Positions 34,055 through 43,059 of a stretch of DNA of 64,000 nucleotides are shown here, piece by piece. The position numbers and the translations under genes are program-made. The stretch is from Nocardia veterana NBRC 100344 (GTDB lineage: Bacteria > Actinomycetota > Actinomycetes > Mycobacteriales > Mycobacteriaceae). The stretch is taken from the NCBI RefSeq assembly GCF_000308855.1, contig NZ_BAGM01000207.1, positions 1 through 64,000 of the forward strand, read 5' to 3'. The notes under the pieces are model-generated. The model searched no databases. It had not been told where the DNA came from and worked only from the letters and a program-made list of their open reading frames with translations. Numbering within the stretch: the stretch's first letter is position 1; each line of letters starts with the position of its first letter.

Positions 34055-36967
34055 TCAGCCGCAGGAGATCGTGCTGATCAGACCATCGGAGGTGAACGCG
34101 ATCGCGATGCGATGGCCCTGCGGTGACAGTGCGGTGATCGAATCCGGGGTTTCGTCCGGTGTCATCCCGTAATGGGAGAGGAACCCGCGAACCACGCGCC
34201 GGTGGTCGGCGGGAAACACCTCGGTGGCTGTCAGAAGGAGTCGGGGGGCGGCGACCGGGTCGAACTCGTCGGCGGGCAGTCGGGGGTCGTCGAGGTGGTA
34301 GTAGGCGGAACCCTGTCCGTCGTTGATCCGGCACGACTTCACCCCGTTACCTTCGAGCAGGGCCGCGGCGGCGATGGCCATTGTGGACGCGGCCTGATGT
34401 GGGTCGCGGAACCGGGACAGGTCGAGGCGGCCGACCGTGAATTCCGGAATATCGTGCAGCTCACCGTATTCCCGGATGCGGCGTAACGGCTCGACGGCAG
34501 GATGGTCGGGTGTGAAATTCGGGTTCGCCCACGCCCACAGCCACGTCCGGGTCGAATGGCTGTAGCTACCCAGTACTGTCACGCCGTCGTAATCCGTGGG
34601 GCCGACAGTAAGTTTGCGCCCGGTGCCGTCGAAGATCACATCTCCGTGGTCGAGGGTGGCGTTGAGGATATTCTGGCGATGGATCGCAGCGGCCGATGTG
34701 GTGGCGGCGAACCGATCGAATTCGACACTGAAATTGCTGAGGCCGTCGATGAATTCGCCCCAGAATGCCGCCTTGGCGTTCTCCCCGCGTTGCCGATAGA
34801 GGTCGGTCAGCTGACTCGCCGCCTCCTCGGAGCCGACTTCCGTCACAGCGCGCCGGAACCAGTGGATCGCAGCGGTGATATCGCCCCGGTCTCGATGCAC
34901 AACGCCCAGCGCATACGCGGCCCTCGGGTGCAGGCATTCGGCCGCGCGTCGCCAGGCTGCCAGGTGACCTTCGCTGTCGCCCAGGTCCTGCCGTACGAAG
35001 CCGAGATTGAACGCGGCGCCGCCGTTTCCCCGCTCCGCCGCTCGTCCGTACCAGATCGTCGCGGACTCGGGGTCGCCTCCGTCGTCGTACAACCGGCCCA
35101 GGTTGAAGGCGGCTTTGTCCGCACCCATCTCCCATGCCCGCGTGAAGCAGGCGATTGCCTCGGCGTGATCGCCTCGATCCTGCCGCAGGATTCCGAGATT
35201 CAGGAGGCTGTCACGGTGACCGTTGTCCGCGGCTCGCCGGTACCAGTGCTCGGCCGCGATCAGGTCGTTTCGGCGCTGTTCGAGGCAGCCGAGTTCGAAT
35301 GCGCTGTCGGGCACCCCGAGTTCCGCGGCCCGACGTACCCATTCTTCGGCTCCCGCATCGTCACCGCGTGTCGCCAGCAACATGCCCAGGTCGTGCGCCG
35401 CAACCGGGTCTCCGGCTTCGAAGGCTTGCCGGAACAGTTCCTCGGCTTCCGCCGCTCGCCCTGTTTGTTCGGCGTGACGCGCTCGTTCGCGCAGCTCCGT
35501 TGCTTCCACGGGGTGATCTCTTCCTTCCACGGGGTGATCGCTGTCGTCCGGCTGTTGTCTGTGGTTGCCACGATCGCTGCCGTGGTCGGTGACGGGTGTG
35601 TCGCTGTCCGTGCGGGCGAATTCGGCGAGCAGGGCGCCCAGTCGTCCCGTTGTGTCGTGCTGGGCGCCGTGGATGTCCCCGGCCCGCGACAGAGCTTGTT
35701 CGCACTCGGCGATGGCATCCTCGGTTCGGCCGGCCGCCTGCAGCGCTGTGGCGAGATCACCACGGGCGTCGAGGGTGTTCGGGTGGTCGGGACCCAGGGT
35801 GTTCTCGAGCTGCGAGACGGTGGTCCGGGCATAGTCGATTCGCACATTCAGCAGAGCCGTGCTGTCGGGTTCGAGCAGTCGTGCATAGGCGGCGGCGGTT
35901 TCGGCGTAGGCGGCACGGGCTTCCTCGATGCGGCCCACGGATTCGAGGACTTGCCCCAGGCTCGCGCGCATGACGTGCGGATCGGGATGGTCCGGGCCGG
36001 CGATCCGGGTGTAGTCGTCGATGGCGGCGGTGTGGCAGGTGATCGAATCGTCCGGGCGGCCGGCCGAGCTGTACGCGCGTGCCAGGCTGTACCGGACGAC
36101 GCTGGTGTGGACGTGATCGCGGCCCAGAGCGCGTTCGTACTCGGCCAGGGCGGTCTCGTAGGCGGTGACCGCGTCCTCGATTCGACCGGCAGCTTCGTAC
36201 GCGCGCGCGATATGGCGGTATGTCACAAGGGTTTCGGGATGGTCGGGGCCCAACGCTTCGCGGCGGGCACGCAGGTTCGCCGCACGCATCTCGATCGCTT
36301 CCGCGAACATGCCCGCAGCCTCGTAGTCCTCGGCCAGACGGTCGCGAGCCGCAACGGTGTCCGGATGGGCATGACCGAGGTGCTGGGTGCGGGCGGCGAG
36401 GACCGCTGAGTCCAGCGGGATCAGGTCGTCGATCCTGCCCGCATCGCGGTAGCAGTCCGCCAAACCGATGCGGGTCTCGAGGGTGAGCGGGTCGGTGGGG
36501 CCGTTGACCTGTTCCCGAGCGGTGAGGGTGGCCTCGAAATGGGCGATGGCTCGGTCGAGTTGCCCGATGCTGTGGTAGGTGCGAGCCAATTCGTGGCGGA
36601 TCGCGAGGGTATCGGGATGGTCGGTACCCAGGAGTTCCTCCGATCCACCCAGCACGACTTCCGACAGGATCGCATGTGTGCGATCGAGCGCCGGGCTCGA
36701 TACCGCGGTCGCGATGAATTTCTCTGCGGCGGCGAGTAATTCAGCATCCTCGCCGGCGCCGTGCCGCTCCAGGGAAGCGGCCAGTGCGCTACGCTCGGCA
36801 TCCGAAGCGGCGGCATGCTCGACCGAAATCGGATCGACGCCCGGGTAGTCGCGAGTGATTCGGTCCCGCAGCACGCGGTACGCCTCGGCGACCGCCGGGG
36901 CGGTCGTGTCAGCATCTCCGGCCGCGCCGGCAGTGACGGCCAGCGCGATGACTTCGTGGGGATTCAT
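34055..36967 (-). CDS. Large TPR/Sel1 repeat protein with DUF6882-like C-terminus
   Basis: 970 aa. A helical N-terminal domain (1-110) precedes tetratricopeptide repeats in which units end in GPDHP or a variant (LGPDHPETLVTYRHIARAYE, LGPDHPNTLDARGDLATALQ), about residues 110-440. After a charged Asp/His-rich linker come Sel1-like repeats (AAFNLGRLYDDGGDPESAT, AAFNLGFVRQDLGDSEGH). The last about 220 residues contain YSHSTRTWLWAWANPNFTP and a final Cys, characteristic of DUF6882. The architecture suggests a sensor or scaffold, possibly of a conflict or signalling system with the STAND protein next door. ATG at 36967 preferred; 37021 possible. Function unproven. Confidence 0.75.
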   Translation of the reverse strand: MNPHEVIALAVTAGAAGDADTTAPAVAEAYRVLRDRITRDYPGVDPISVEHAAASDAERSALAASLERHGAGEDAELLAAAEKFIATAVSSPALDRTHAILSEVVLGGSEELLGTDHPDTLAIRHELARTYHSIGQLDRAIAHFEATLTAREQVNGPTDPLTLETRIGLADCYRDAGRIDDLIPLDSAVLAARTQHLGHAHPDTVAARDRLAEDYEAAGMFAEAIEMRAANLRARREALGPDHPETLVTYRHIARAYEAAGRIEDAVTAYETALAEYERALGRDHVHTSVVRYSLARAYSSAGRPDDSITCHTAAIDDYTRIAGPDHPDPHVMRASLGQVLESVGRIEEARAAYAETAAAYARLLEPDSTALLNVRIDYARTTVSQLENTLGPDHPNTLDARGDLATALQAAGRTEDAIAECEQALSRAGDIHGAQHDTTGRLGALLAEFARTDSDTPVTDHGSDRGNHRQQPDDSDHPVEGRDHPVEATELRERARHAEQTGRAAEAEELFRQAFEAGDPVAAHDLGMLLATRGDDAGAEEWVRRAAELGVPDSAFELGCLEQRRNDLIAAEHWYRRAADNGHRDSLLNLGILRQDRGDHAEAIACFTRAWEMGADKAAFNLGRLYDDGGDPESATIWYGRAAERGNGGAAFNLGFVRQDLGDSEGHLAAWRRAAECLHPRAAYALGVVHRDRGDITAAIHWFRRAVTEVGSEEAASQLTDLYRQRGENAKAAFWGEFIDGLSNFSVEFDRFAATTSAAAIHRQNILNATLDHGDVIFDGTGRKLTVGPTDYDGVTVLGSYSHSTRTWLWAWANPNFTPDHPAVEPLRRIREYGELHDIPEFTVGRLDLSRFRDPHQAASTMAIAAAALLEGNGVKSCRINDGQGSAYYHLDDPRLPADEFDPVAAPRLLLTATEVFPADHRRVVRGFLSHYGMTPDETPDSITALSPQGHRIAIAFTSDGLISTISCG

Positions 36968-37107
36968 GTCTCGGGCTTCGGCTTTCTCGGTGGAACTTGT
37001 CACGAACGCCCCTGGCCGCACGGTAATTCGGAGTGGCCCGCGGTAACTCGGATGTCGGTCGTCGGCCTGTCGAACCTACCGCGGGGCGTCGTCGCTCGGT
37101 TGGTTAT

Positions 37108-37143
37108 TGACTATATAGTCATTAATTGTTGACTTTATGGTCA
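37108..37143. promoter_or_regulatory. Two tandem TGAC-N6-GTCA operators upstream of the TPR gene
   Basis: TGACTATATAGTCA (37108-37121) is a perfect palindrome; TGACTTTATGGTCA (37130-37143) is a degenerate copy 22 bp away. The same motif (TGACTACATGGTCA) precedes the TetR gene at 46394-46996, so that TetR may act here in trans. Confidence 0.6.
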
Positions 37144-37228
37144 GTACGCTGGCCGGGTCGTCGTGGTGCATCTTGGGCAGCGTCGAGCGTGTGGTTCCGG
37201 AATACCTGGCGGCCTCGCGAAGCGGTCG

Positions 37229-38510
37229 TCAACGGCACGGTGTGGTGGTATCGGCGCCGATCGGGAGGGCGGCGCGTTCGGCCCCGGTGTATTCGCGATC
37301 GCTGATCGCACAGAGGCGGGCCAGCGCGTCCGCGCGGGTCAGATCGATCGTCGCCGGGCCGTCCTGTGACATCAGCACCATCCCGGTCGGTGCGCCGACA
37401 GCCTCGAGCCCCGGACCTGGAGGGTGGAAGTCGAACAGCCGGCCGCGGTCGGCATCCCAGATCTCGATGGAATCGGACTTCGCCGCGATGATCAGCCCAT
37501 TCGCGGTGTTTCCCTTGACCGATCCGGGGTCGGGGACAGGGTGTGTCGGCGTGGTCAGCGCGCCGGTGTCCAGATTCCAGATTTTCTGACCGACATAGAT
37601 TTCCGGCCTGCCTGGTAGGTAGCGATAGGTCGGCATCGGGCTCATGGTTTCCCGGCGCCAGGACCGCAACTCGCGGCGTTCGCGGATATCCCAGAGCGAC
37701 AGGCCGTCCGGGGACATCAGGATGATCTGCTCCGGGTGGTCGGAGCGCTCCACCGCCTTACCCGCCTGCGCCAGTATGGACAAATCTTCCGGGTTCGCGA
37801 ATACCGGGAGCGGATTCCCCAGCGGCGTGCCGTCACTGATCCGCCACCGCGTGAGGAGTCCGGCGTAGAACACGGTGGCCTCGTCCGGCCCGGTCACCAT
37901 GACGTCCTTGCCCGTCACGGGGCCGGTCGCCCGGAGTTCGGTCGGAGCCGGGAGGTTCATGGCCCGGACCAAGCGGAGGTCCTGCGTTGTGTAGACCCGC
38001 AATTCGCGTGCCTCCCCGACGGCGAGCAGGTAATCCCCCGTCTTGGTGAAAGCGAAGGATATGTCGTTGTCGCCGAGGTCGATCTCGCCGGGCAGGGTGC
38101 CGATCGCGGCGCCCGTTATCCGGGATTGCTCGGGCCGCAGGCGTACGACGTCGAACCATCGCCGCCCCGCGGAGGACCTGTAGAAGGTGAGGACCGTCTT
38201 CCCGTCCGGAGCCCAGATGAGATCACCGGGGCGAGGTTCGCTGAATTGGCTGAGGTTTTCGATTCGGATGGCCGGCTTGTACCGCAGCAACCCGGTGGGG
38301 TACACCACGTCCACCTCGGGACCTGCCGCGGTGGGACGGATGACGAAGCCGTCTCGCGGCGTCGCGGGCAACTGTTGGTAGCGGAACAGTTCGCCGGTGC
38401 GCAGGTCGACCACGTAGCTCATGCCGAATGCGTCGCCCACGGCCGAATCCGTCATCGTCGCGTAGCGCTGAGTCTGATCGACGACCGCGGTCTCGCAGAT
38501 CGCCGACGGT
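37229..38510 (-). pseudogene. C-terminal WD40 part of the frameshifted STAND protein
   Basis: About 425 codons of beta-propeller sequence: repeats such as GDLIWAPDGKTVLTFYRSS, DISFAFTKTGDYLLAVGEAR and MVLMSQDGPATIDLTRADAL, ending with LCAISDREYTGAERAALPIG, a common terminus for actinobacterial WD40-STAND proteins. It has no start of its own; codon use continues smoothly from the upstream frame once the reading frame is shifted by one base near 38500-38520. I treat it as the 3' half of the gene at 38223-41411. Confidence 0.75.
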
Positions 38511-41411
38511 ACCCGGAATCCGGGTGCGCACGCTGCCGTCTTCCGGGTCGGACACCACGAAATCGCTGTAGGGGCCGTCGGCCGGGGCGGTAGTGCAACC
38601 GATGATGGCACCGATCGAACCCCCTTTGCCGCGTGGCAATCGGCGCAGGACAGCACCGGAGGCGATGTCGCGCAAGACATTCACGGGCCCGGTCTCGGCC
38701 GTCTGTTCGACGAACCACACCGCAGCGCGGTCGACGTGCCGGGGCAGGACATCCGTCGGTTCACCGGTGGAGAACACGGAAAGCCGGATCGGGTGCGCGG
38801 TCGAGGTGTCGTAGACCTCGACGAGGTCGGGGCGGTTCGTGTGCGTGTCGCCGCGCCCCGGATCGGTGCTGATCACCAGGCGGGAACCGTCGTCGGAGAA
38901 CGCCGCCATCGTCGACCACTCACCGCCCGCGGTGCCCGGTTCCCGGATGGTGGCGGGGCCGCGGCGCTCGTGTGGCCACCACACGGTGATTTCGCCGTTA
39001 TCGGTGATCAACGCCGCCCGACTGCCGTCGGCGCTCAGCGCGGCGGCCGTCAGGTGGGTCGACGCGGGCACCGGCAGCGCCCAGGACTTCGGACTGCCGG
39101 ACAGAACGTCGGTCCAGATCGTGGCCGTACCGTCTTTGCCGCCCACCAGGAATTCCGTACCTTCCTTGTCGGTGGCCAGGTGATTCGGAGCCGACCACGG
39201 GCCGGGTGAGAACGAGTCGACTCCGGCCCACGACACCTGCTGGCGCAGCAGTGCCGCCTCGATCTCGGGACGTCCCGGTGCGTTTCGGGCTGCGGCCTGC
39301 GCGAATTGGAGCGCCCGCAGCGGGTCCCGGTCGGCGATCCGAATCGACTCCTGCGCCAAACTGATACCCGCCGACAATCGCAATTGCTCAGCGCGCTGCA
39401 GACTGCTGCGGTAGGCCAGTACCGCGGTGGTGGCGGCGACCAGGGCGAGCACCGCCACCACTGCGGTGACCGCACGCCAACGCCGCACCTCCCGGCGGCG
39501 CATTCGCCGGCTCGCCTGGATGAACGAGCGATCCGCCGCCGGGATATCGCCGGACCGGCCGGCAAGCCACTCCTCGGCCGTCGACAATGCGCTGCCCCGC
39601 AGCAACGCGCCGGTATCGCGTTGTGTCGCTTCCCAATTCCGACGCTCACCATCCACACGCTGCCGCCACGCGCGGAAATCACGGTCGCGTTCGAGTCGTT
39701 CGCGCAGCTGCGGCCAGTTGTCGATCAGGGCCTGATGGGCGAGCTCCGCTGTTTCCGTCCCGTCGGACCGGCGGCCGACGACGATGAGCCGATCTCTCGC
39801 CAACTGTCCTGCGACACTGCGTAATTCGGGGAAGTCGCGAAGCGAAGCGACGGAACGGACGAAGCCGTCACCGGTGGCGGCCGGCACGGCCAGCATCAGC
39901 AGCAGGCGCCACGCGGCCTCGACAGTCTCGGCCTCGCCGAAACCGGCGAGCGCGCGTTCGGCGCGGCGGGTGATCGAGCCACCGACCTGCCCGGTGCGCC
40001 GGTAGTCGGCCAAGGTCAGCCGGCCGCCGCTGCGCTGCTCCCACAGTTCGGTGAGCATCGACTCCAGCAGGGGCAGTCCGCCCGGTTCATCGGCGGTGTC
40101 GTCCACCAGGCGCTCGACCAGCTCCGGATCGAGTTCGGCACCGGGCGCATGCGCGGCCGGGCCACGAACAACGTCCCGCAGCTGGGCCCGGCCCATCGGA
40201 GCCAGCGCGACGGTGGCGCCGTCCAGGAGATGCGCCAGGTCGTCGTCCACCAATTCGTTGAGTGCCTCCCAGCGCAGGGTCAGCACGACGCGCAATCGGC
40301 CGCCTGCCCTGTCGGCGGCCGCAACGAGCTCGGCCAGCCAGCGCAGCAGTGCGCGGGCCGATTCCGGAGCGGTGGCCGCTACGTCTTCGAACTGGTCGGG
40401 GCATATCACCAAGCCCTCCGCCGGAATACGGCCGGCGAATTCGGCGGCGGCCGAGGCAGGGTCTACGGATTGCTGTGCGACCCGTTCGGCGAGTTCGGTC
40501 ACGGCGACGGTCAGAGCGTCGTCCGATTTTCCGGCCTCGGCCACTCGGGCAGATCCGTCACCGGTGAGGCGAAAAGCTGCTACGCGCCAGCCGTTTCGCC
40601 GTAACCTCGGAATCACTCCGGCGTTCACCAGGGACGATTTCCCGGTGCCCGACACGCCCGCAACGGCCACGACGGCTCGTCGATCCACGGCGGCGAGCAC
40701 CCGCTCGATATCGGCGTCGCGGCCGAAGAACAGATGCGCGTCGTTCTCACCGAATCGTTCGAGACCACGATAGGGATTCGGCAGCAGCGTCGGATCGATG
40801 CCGAGGACCTCGGCGATCGGGATCATGAACGCGGTGCCCGTGTATCGTCGTCGATCCGACGCCACGGCCATCCCGACCACCGCGGCCGAGCCGGCATCCC
40901 ATACGGCGGCGCCGCTGAAGCCGGCGGTGATCGGCTGTCCGCCGGGCGCCGCCTGCAATTGCAGCCAGCCGACGCCCTGGGGTGCCCGGAACTCGCCCGC
41001 TACCCACACACCGTCGTCGTGTTCGATCGGGAACCCCAGCATCCGGAACTCCCGCCCCCACGGCTCGTCGGCCCGCCAGAACGGTGGTGCAGCGACTGTT
41101 TCGGGTACCGGTTCGCTCAACTCCAGCACCGCCACATCGCCGGCGCCCGTCGCGGTGATCGGTGCCCAGTGGGTGACGCGCGCGGAAACGAACGTGCGCG
41201 GCGATCGCAGCGGAAAGTCGATCGCGACCGCTGTCGCGGGCTGCCGCGCATCTGCCGGATCGAGGCCGAGCGCGTCGGAGATCACGTGAGCACAGGTCGC
41301 CACCAGACCGGGAGCGATCACGAACCCGGCGCCGACCACGGTGCCTGATTGCGAGAAGACCCGGACTACGGAGGATTCGGCCCCCTCGGTTCCGGGCGCC
41401 GTCCGTGTCAT
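38223..41411 (-). CDS. Trypsin-like peptidase / STAND NTPase / WD40 protein, frameshifted
   Basis: N-terminal trypsin-like domain (1-210) with a complete triad: His 42 (VATCAHVIS), Asp 92 (GDVAVLEL), Ser 166 (AGFSGAAVW). A STAND NTPase of nSTAND1 type follows (about 215-600) with Walker A GVSGTGKSSLV. A transmembrane helix (about 645-668, TAVVAVLALVAATTAVLAY) leads into WD40 repeats from about 700. The frame is coherent until about residue 967 (near 38510), then reads Arg/His-rich nonsense to a stop at 38223 while the true continuation moves to another frame. Joined, the protein would be about 1390 aa, normal for the class. Such proteins are proposed conflict or signalling effectors. Either a pseudogene or a sequencing error. 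Confidence 0.8.
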   Translation of the reverse strand: MTRTAPGTEGAESSVVRVFSQSGTVVGAGFVIAPGLVATCAHVISDALGLDPADARQPATAVAIDFPLRSPRTFVSARVTHWAPITATGAGDVAVLELSEPVPETVAAPPFWRADEPWGREFRMLGFPIEHDDGVWVAGEFRAPQGVGWLQLQAAPGGQPITAGFSGAAVWDAGSAAVVGMAVASDRRRYTGTAFMIPIAEVLGIDPTLLPNPYRGLERFGENDAHLFFGRDADIERVLAAVDRRAVVAVAGVSGTGKSSLVNAGVIPRLRRNGWRVAAFRLTGDGSARVAEAGKSDDALTVAVTELAERVAQQSVDPASAAAEFAGRIPAEGLVICPDQFEDVAATAPESARALLRWLAELVAAADRAGGRLRVVLTLRWEALNELVDDDLAHLLDGATVALAPMGRAQLRDVVRGPAAHAPGAELDPELVERLVDDTADEPGGLPLLESMLTELWEQRSGGRLTLADYRRTGQVGGSITRRAERALAGFGEAETVEAAWRLLLMLAVPAATGDGFVRSVASLRDFPELRSVAGQLARDRLIVVGRRSDGTETAELAHQALIDNWPQLRERLERDRDFRAWRQRVDGERRNWEATQRDTGALLRGSALSTAEEWLAGRSGDIPAADRSFIQASRRMRRREVRRWRAVTAVVAVLALVAATTAVLAYRSSLQRAEQLRLSAGISLAQESIRIADRDPLRALQFAQAAARNAPGRPEIEAALLRQQVSWAGVDSFSPGPWSAPNHLATDKEGTEFLVGGKDGTATIWTDVLSGSPKSWALPVPASTHLTAAALSADGSRAALITDNGEITVWWPHERRGPATIREPGTAGGEWSTMAAFSDDGSRLVISTDPGRGDTHTNRPDLVEVYDTSTAHPIRLSVFSTGEPTDVLPRHVDRAAVWFVEQTAETGPVNVLRDIASGAVLRRLPRGKGGSIGAIIGCTTAPADGPYSDFVVSDPEDGSVRTRIPGTVGDLRDRGRRSDSALRDDDGFGRGRRIRHELRGRPAHRRTVPLPTVARDAARRLRHPSHRGRSRGGRGVPHRVAAVQAGHPNRKPQPIQRTSPR

Positions 41412-41565
41412 ATCGATCGGTCCTCCCTACCGTTGCCGAGACGGCGCTGGGCGGACCGCTCGGCAGGGGACGATGCTACCGGCGAAGGCCTGGTACCCGC
41501 AGTGCTGCGCTGCTCGACAAATTTCTCCGTCGCCGGCCCCAACCTTTTCGCCGTGTCGGCAGTTG

Positions 41566-41591
41566 TCCTCGATAAGCCTCCTCGATAAGCC
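41566..41591 (+). repeat. 13-bp perfect tandem duplication before a membrane protein gene
   Basis: TCCTCGATAAGCC occurs twice head to tail (41566-41578, 41579-41591), ending beside the ribosome-binding site AAGGAAAGGAAG of the next gene. A slippage hotspot that could change promoter or leader length. Confidence 0.7.
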
Positions 41592-41608
41592 AAGGAAAGG
41601 AAGACCTC

Positions 41609-42082
41609 ATGCACCAGCACCTGCAGCCTGGGCAAGCCCCGCAGCCGAGCGCCGGATCGGCCACACCCTGGCAGATGCCGCGATCGGTCCGGGCCGCGCG
41701 AATCATCATCTTCGCGATGGCGGCGATCGGACTCGTGGGTACCGTCGTGCTGATCGCGAGCGGCGATCCCTTCGCGGCGGGCGGGAATACCACCGGCTAT
41801 TTCTTCTTCTGGGTACTTGCCGTACTCGCCTGCTTCTTCGGTTCCGGTCGCGGCGGGGTGCGGGCCGCGGCAACGACCTTCGCGATTCTGGAGATGTTGA
41901 TGGCGCTGGGGTCCAGCGGTTTCAACAGCGGTGCCGCGGATTCCCGCTCCGGTGGCGGCGAATTCTTCATTCGGCTCTCGCCCGGGCCGATCGGGGTGAT
42001 CGTGGCGATCGTCGTCATCGTCCTGCTGTACCAGCGGTCGGCCGCTGCGTGGTTCGGACGGCCGCGGGCACCGCGGCGGTAG
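41609..42082 (+). CDS. Small membrane protein, four spans (paralogue of 51822-52241)
   Basis: 157 aa. Pro/Gln-rich cytoplasmic start, then about four helices beginning with RAARIIIFAMAAIGLVGTVV, GYFFFWVLAVLACFFGSGRG and GPIGVIVAIVVIVLLYQRSA. The paralogue at 51822-52241 shares the layout: RAARSIVCGCAGIGVLG, GYSFFWVAAAVFLL, GPFGLIASIIVIALLCRQSA and a W-F-R-rich end. Function unknown. Divergent from the STAND protein gene. Confidence 0.7.
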   Translation: MHQHLQPGQAPQPSAGSATPWQMPRSVRAARIIIFAMAAIGLVGTVVLIASGDPFAAGGNTTGYFFFWVLAVLACFFGSGRGGVRAAATTFAILEMLMALGSSGFNSGAADSRSGGGEFFIRLSPGPIGVIVAIVVIVLLYQRSAAAWFGRPRAPRR

Positions 42083-42218
42083 CCGGCCCGGCATGAGGGG
42101 GCGCTGCCGCAGCGGCAGCGGTCCTCTCGCGGCACCCGGTCTCCATCGTTGCGCTCGATCGGTATCGTGTCGGTACCACTAGTGTGCCGCCCTGGCGGCA
42201 ACGAACGACACGGGCGAA

Positions 42219-42896
42219 ATGATGGACCTGGAACACGAACACAGCGGACCGTCGGACACTGCTTTGACGAAGCTGCTGGGCGTGATTCTGGCCGACTGCG
42301 CGCGAGATCCGCTGTCCCTGCTCGCCGTGCAGTCCGGAGGATCGGCTCTGATCCGAATCGGACGCGGCGCAAACGCGCCGGCCCGCCCGGACTTCGGTGA
42401 ACTGCTGCTCGAAGCGGTCAACGGAGCCGGCGACGCGCTACTGGCCTGGGCCACACGGCAAGTCGGTAACCGCGCCGATGCCGAAGACATCGTCCAGACA
42501 GCCCTCATGCGGGTGTATGCCGCCTCCCCGGACATCGACGACGCCGAGGAACTGCGGGCCTATCTCTGGACGACCGCCAAGAATCTGGTGCGCGATGCCT
42601 GGCGGCGGTCCTCGAACGATCACTCCGAGATCCGAGCGGACAGCGATGAACGGATGTTCCAGCTTGCCGATCGAGCCGGATTGCCGCTCGACGACATTGT
42701 GGCCTTGCGTCACACGCTGATCGCGGCGCTCAACGCGTTGCCCGCCCGGGAGCGCGAGGCCGTCGTGCTGCGCGCATACGAAGGCAATACGTATGCCGAG
42801 ACCGCACGGATCATGGGTGTTACCACGGGCACCGCCAAAGGCTATGTCCACGACGGCCTCCGGCGCGTCCGTGCCCAACTGGATGCCGCTGCCTGA
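42219..42896 (+). CDS. ECF-type RNA polymerase sigma factor
   Basis: 225 aa. Sigma region 2 includes NRADAEDIVQTALMRVYAAS and RAYLWTTAKNLVRDAWRR; region 4 includes LPAREREAVVLRAYEGNTYA and MGVTTGTAKGYVHDGLRRVR. An unusual N-terminal extension of about 65 residues precedes region 2. ATG 42219 or 42222; the ribosome-binding site is weak. The next gene encodes a membrane protein with a Clp_N domain; it may be the partner, in place of a normal anti-sigma factor. Confidence 0.85.
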   Translation: MMDLEHEHSGPSDTALTKLLGVILADCARDPLSLLAVQSGGSALIRIGRGANAPARPDFGELLLEAVNGAGDALLAWATRQVGNRADAEDIVQTALMRVYAASPDIDDAEELRAYLWTTAKNLVRDAWRRSSNDHSEIRADSDERMFQLADRAGLPLDDIVALRHTLIAALNALPAREREAVVLRAYEGNTYAETARIMGVTTGTAKGYVHDGLRRVRAQLDAAA

Positions 42897-43059
42897 CGCG
42901 AAGAAGACGAACCGAAACGGATAGGTACGTCGTACGGCACCCGTGGACGACCTATCGCATACCGATGCGCCGGTGCTGGTGATCTGGTCTGCTCGGCCAC
43001 GCCACCACTGATCGAATTGAGCCGCCTGTTTTTCACGGCGAGCTCGGAGCTGAGGGGTA

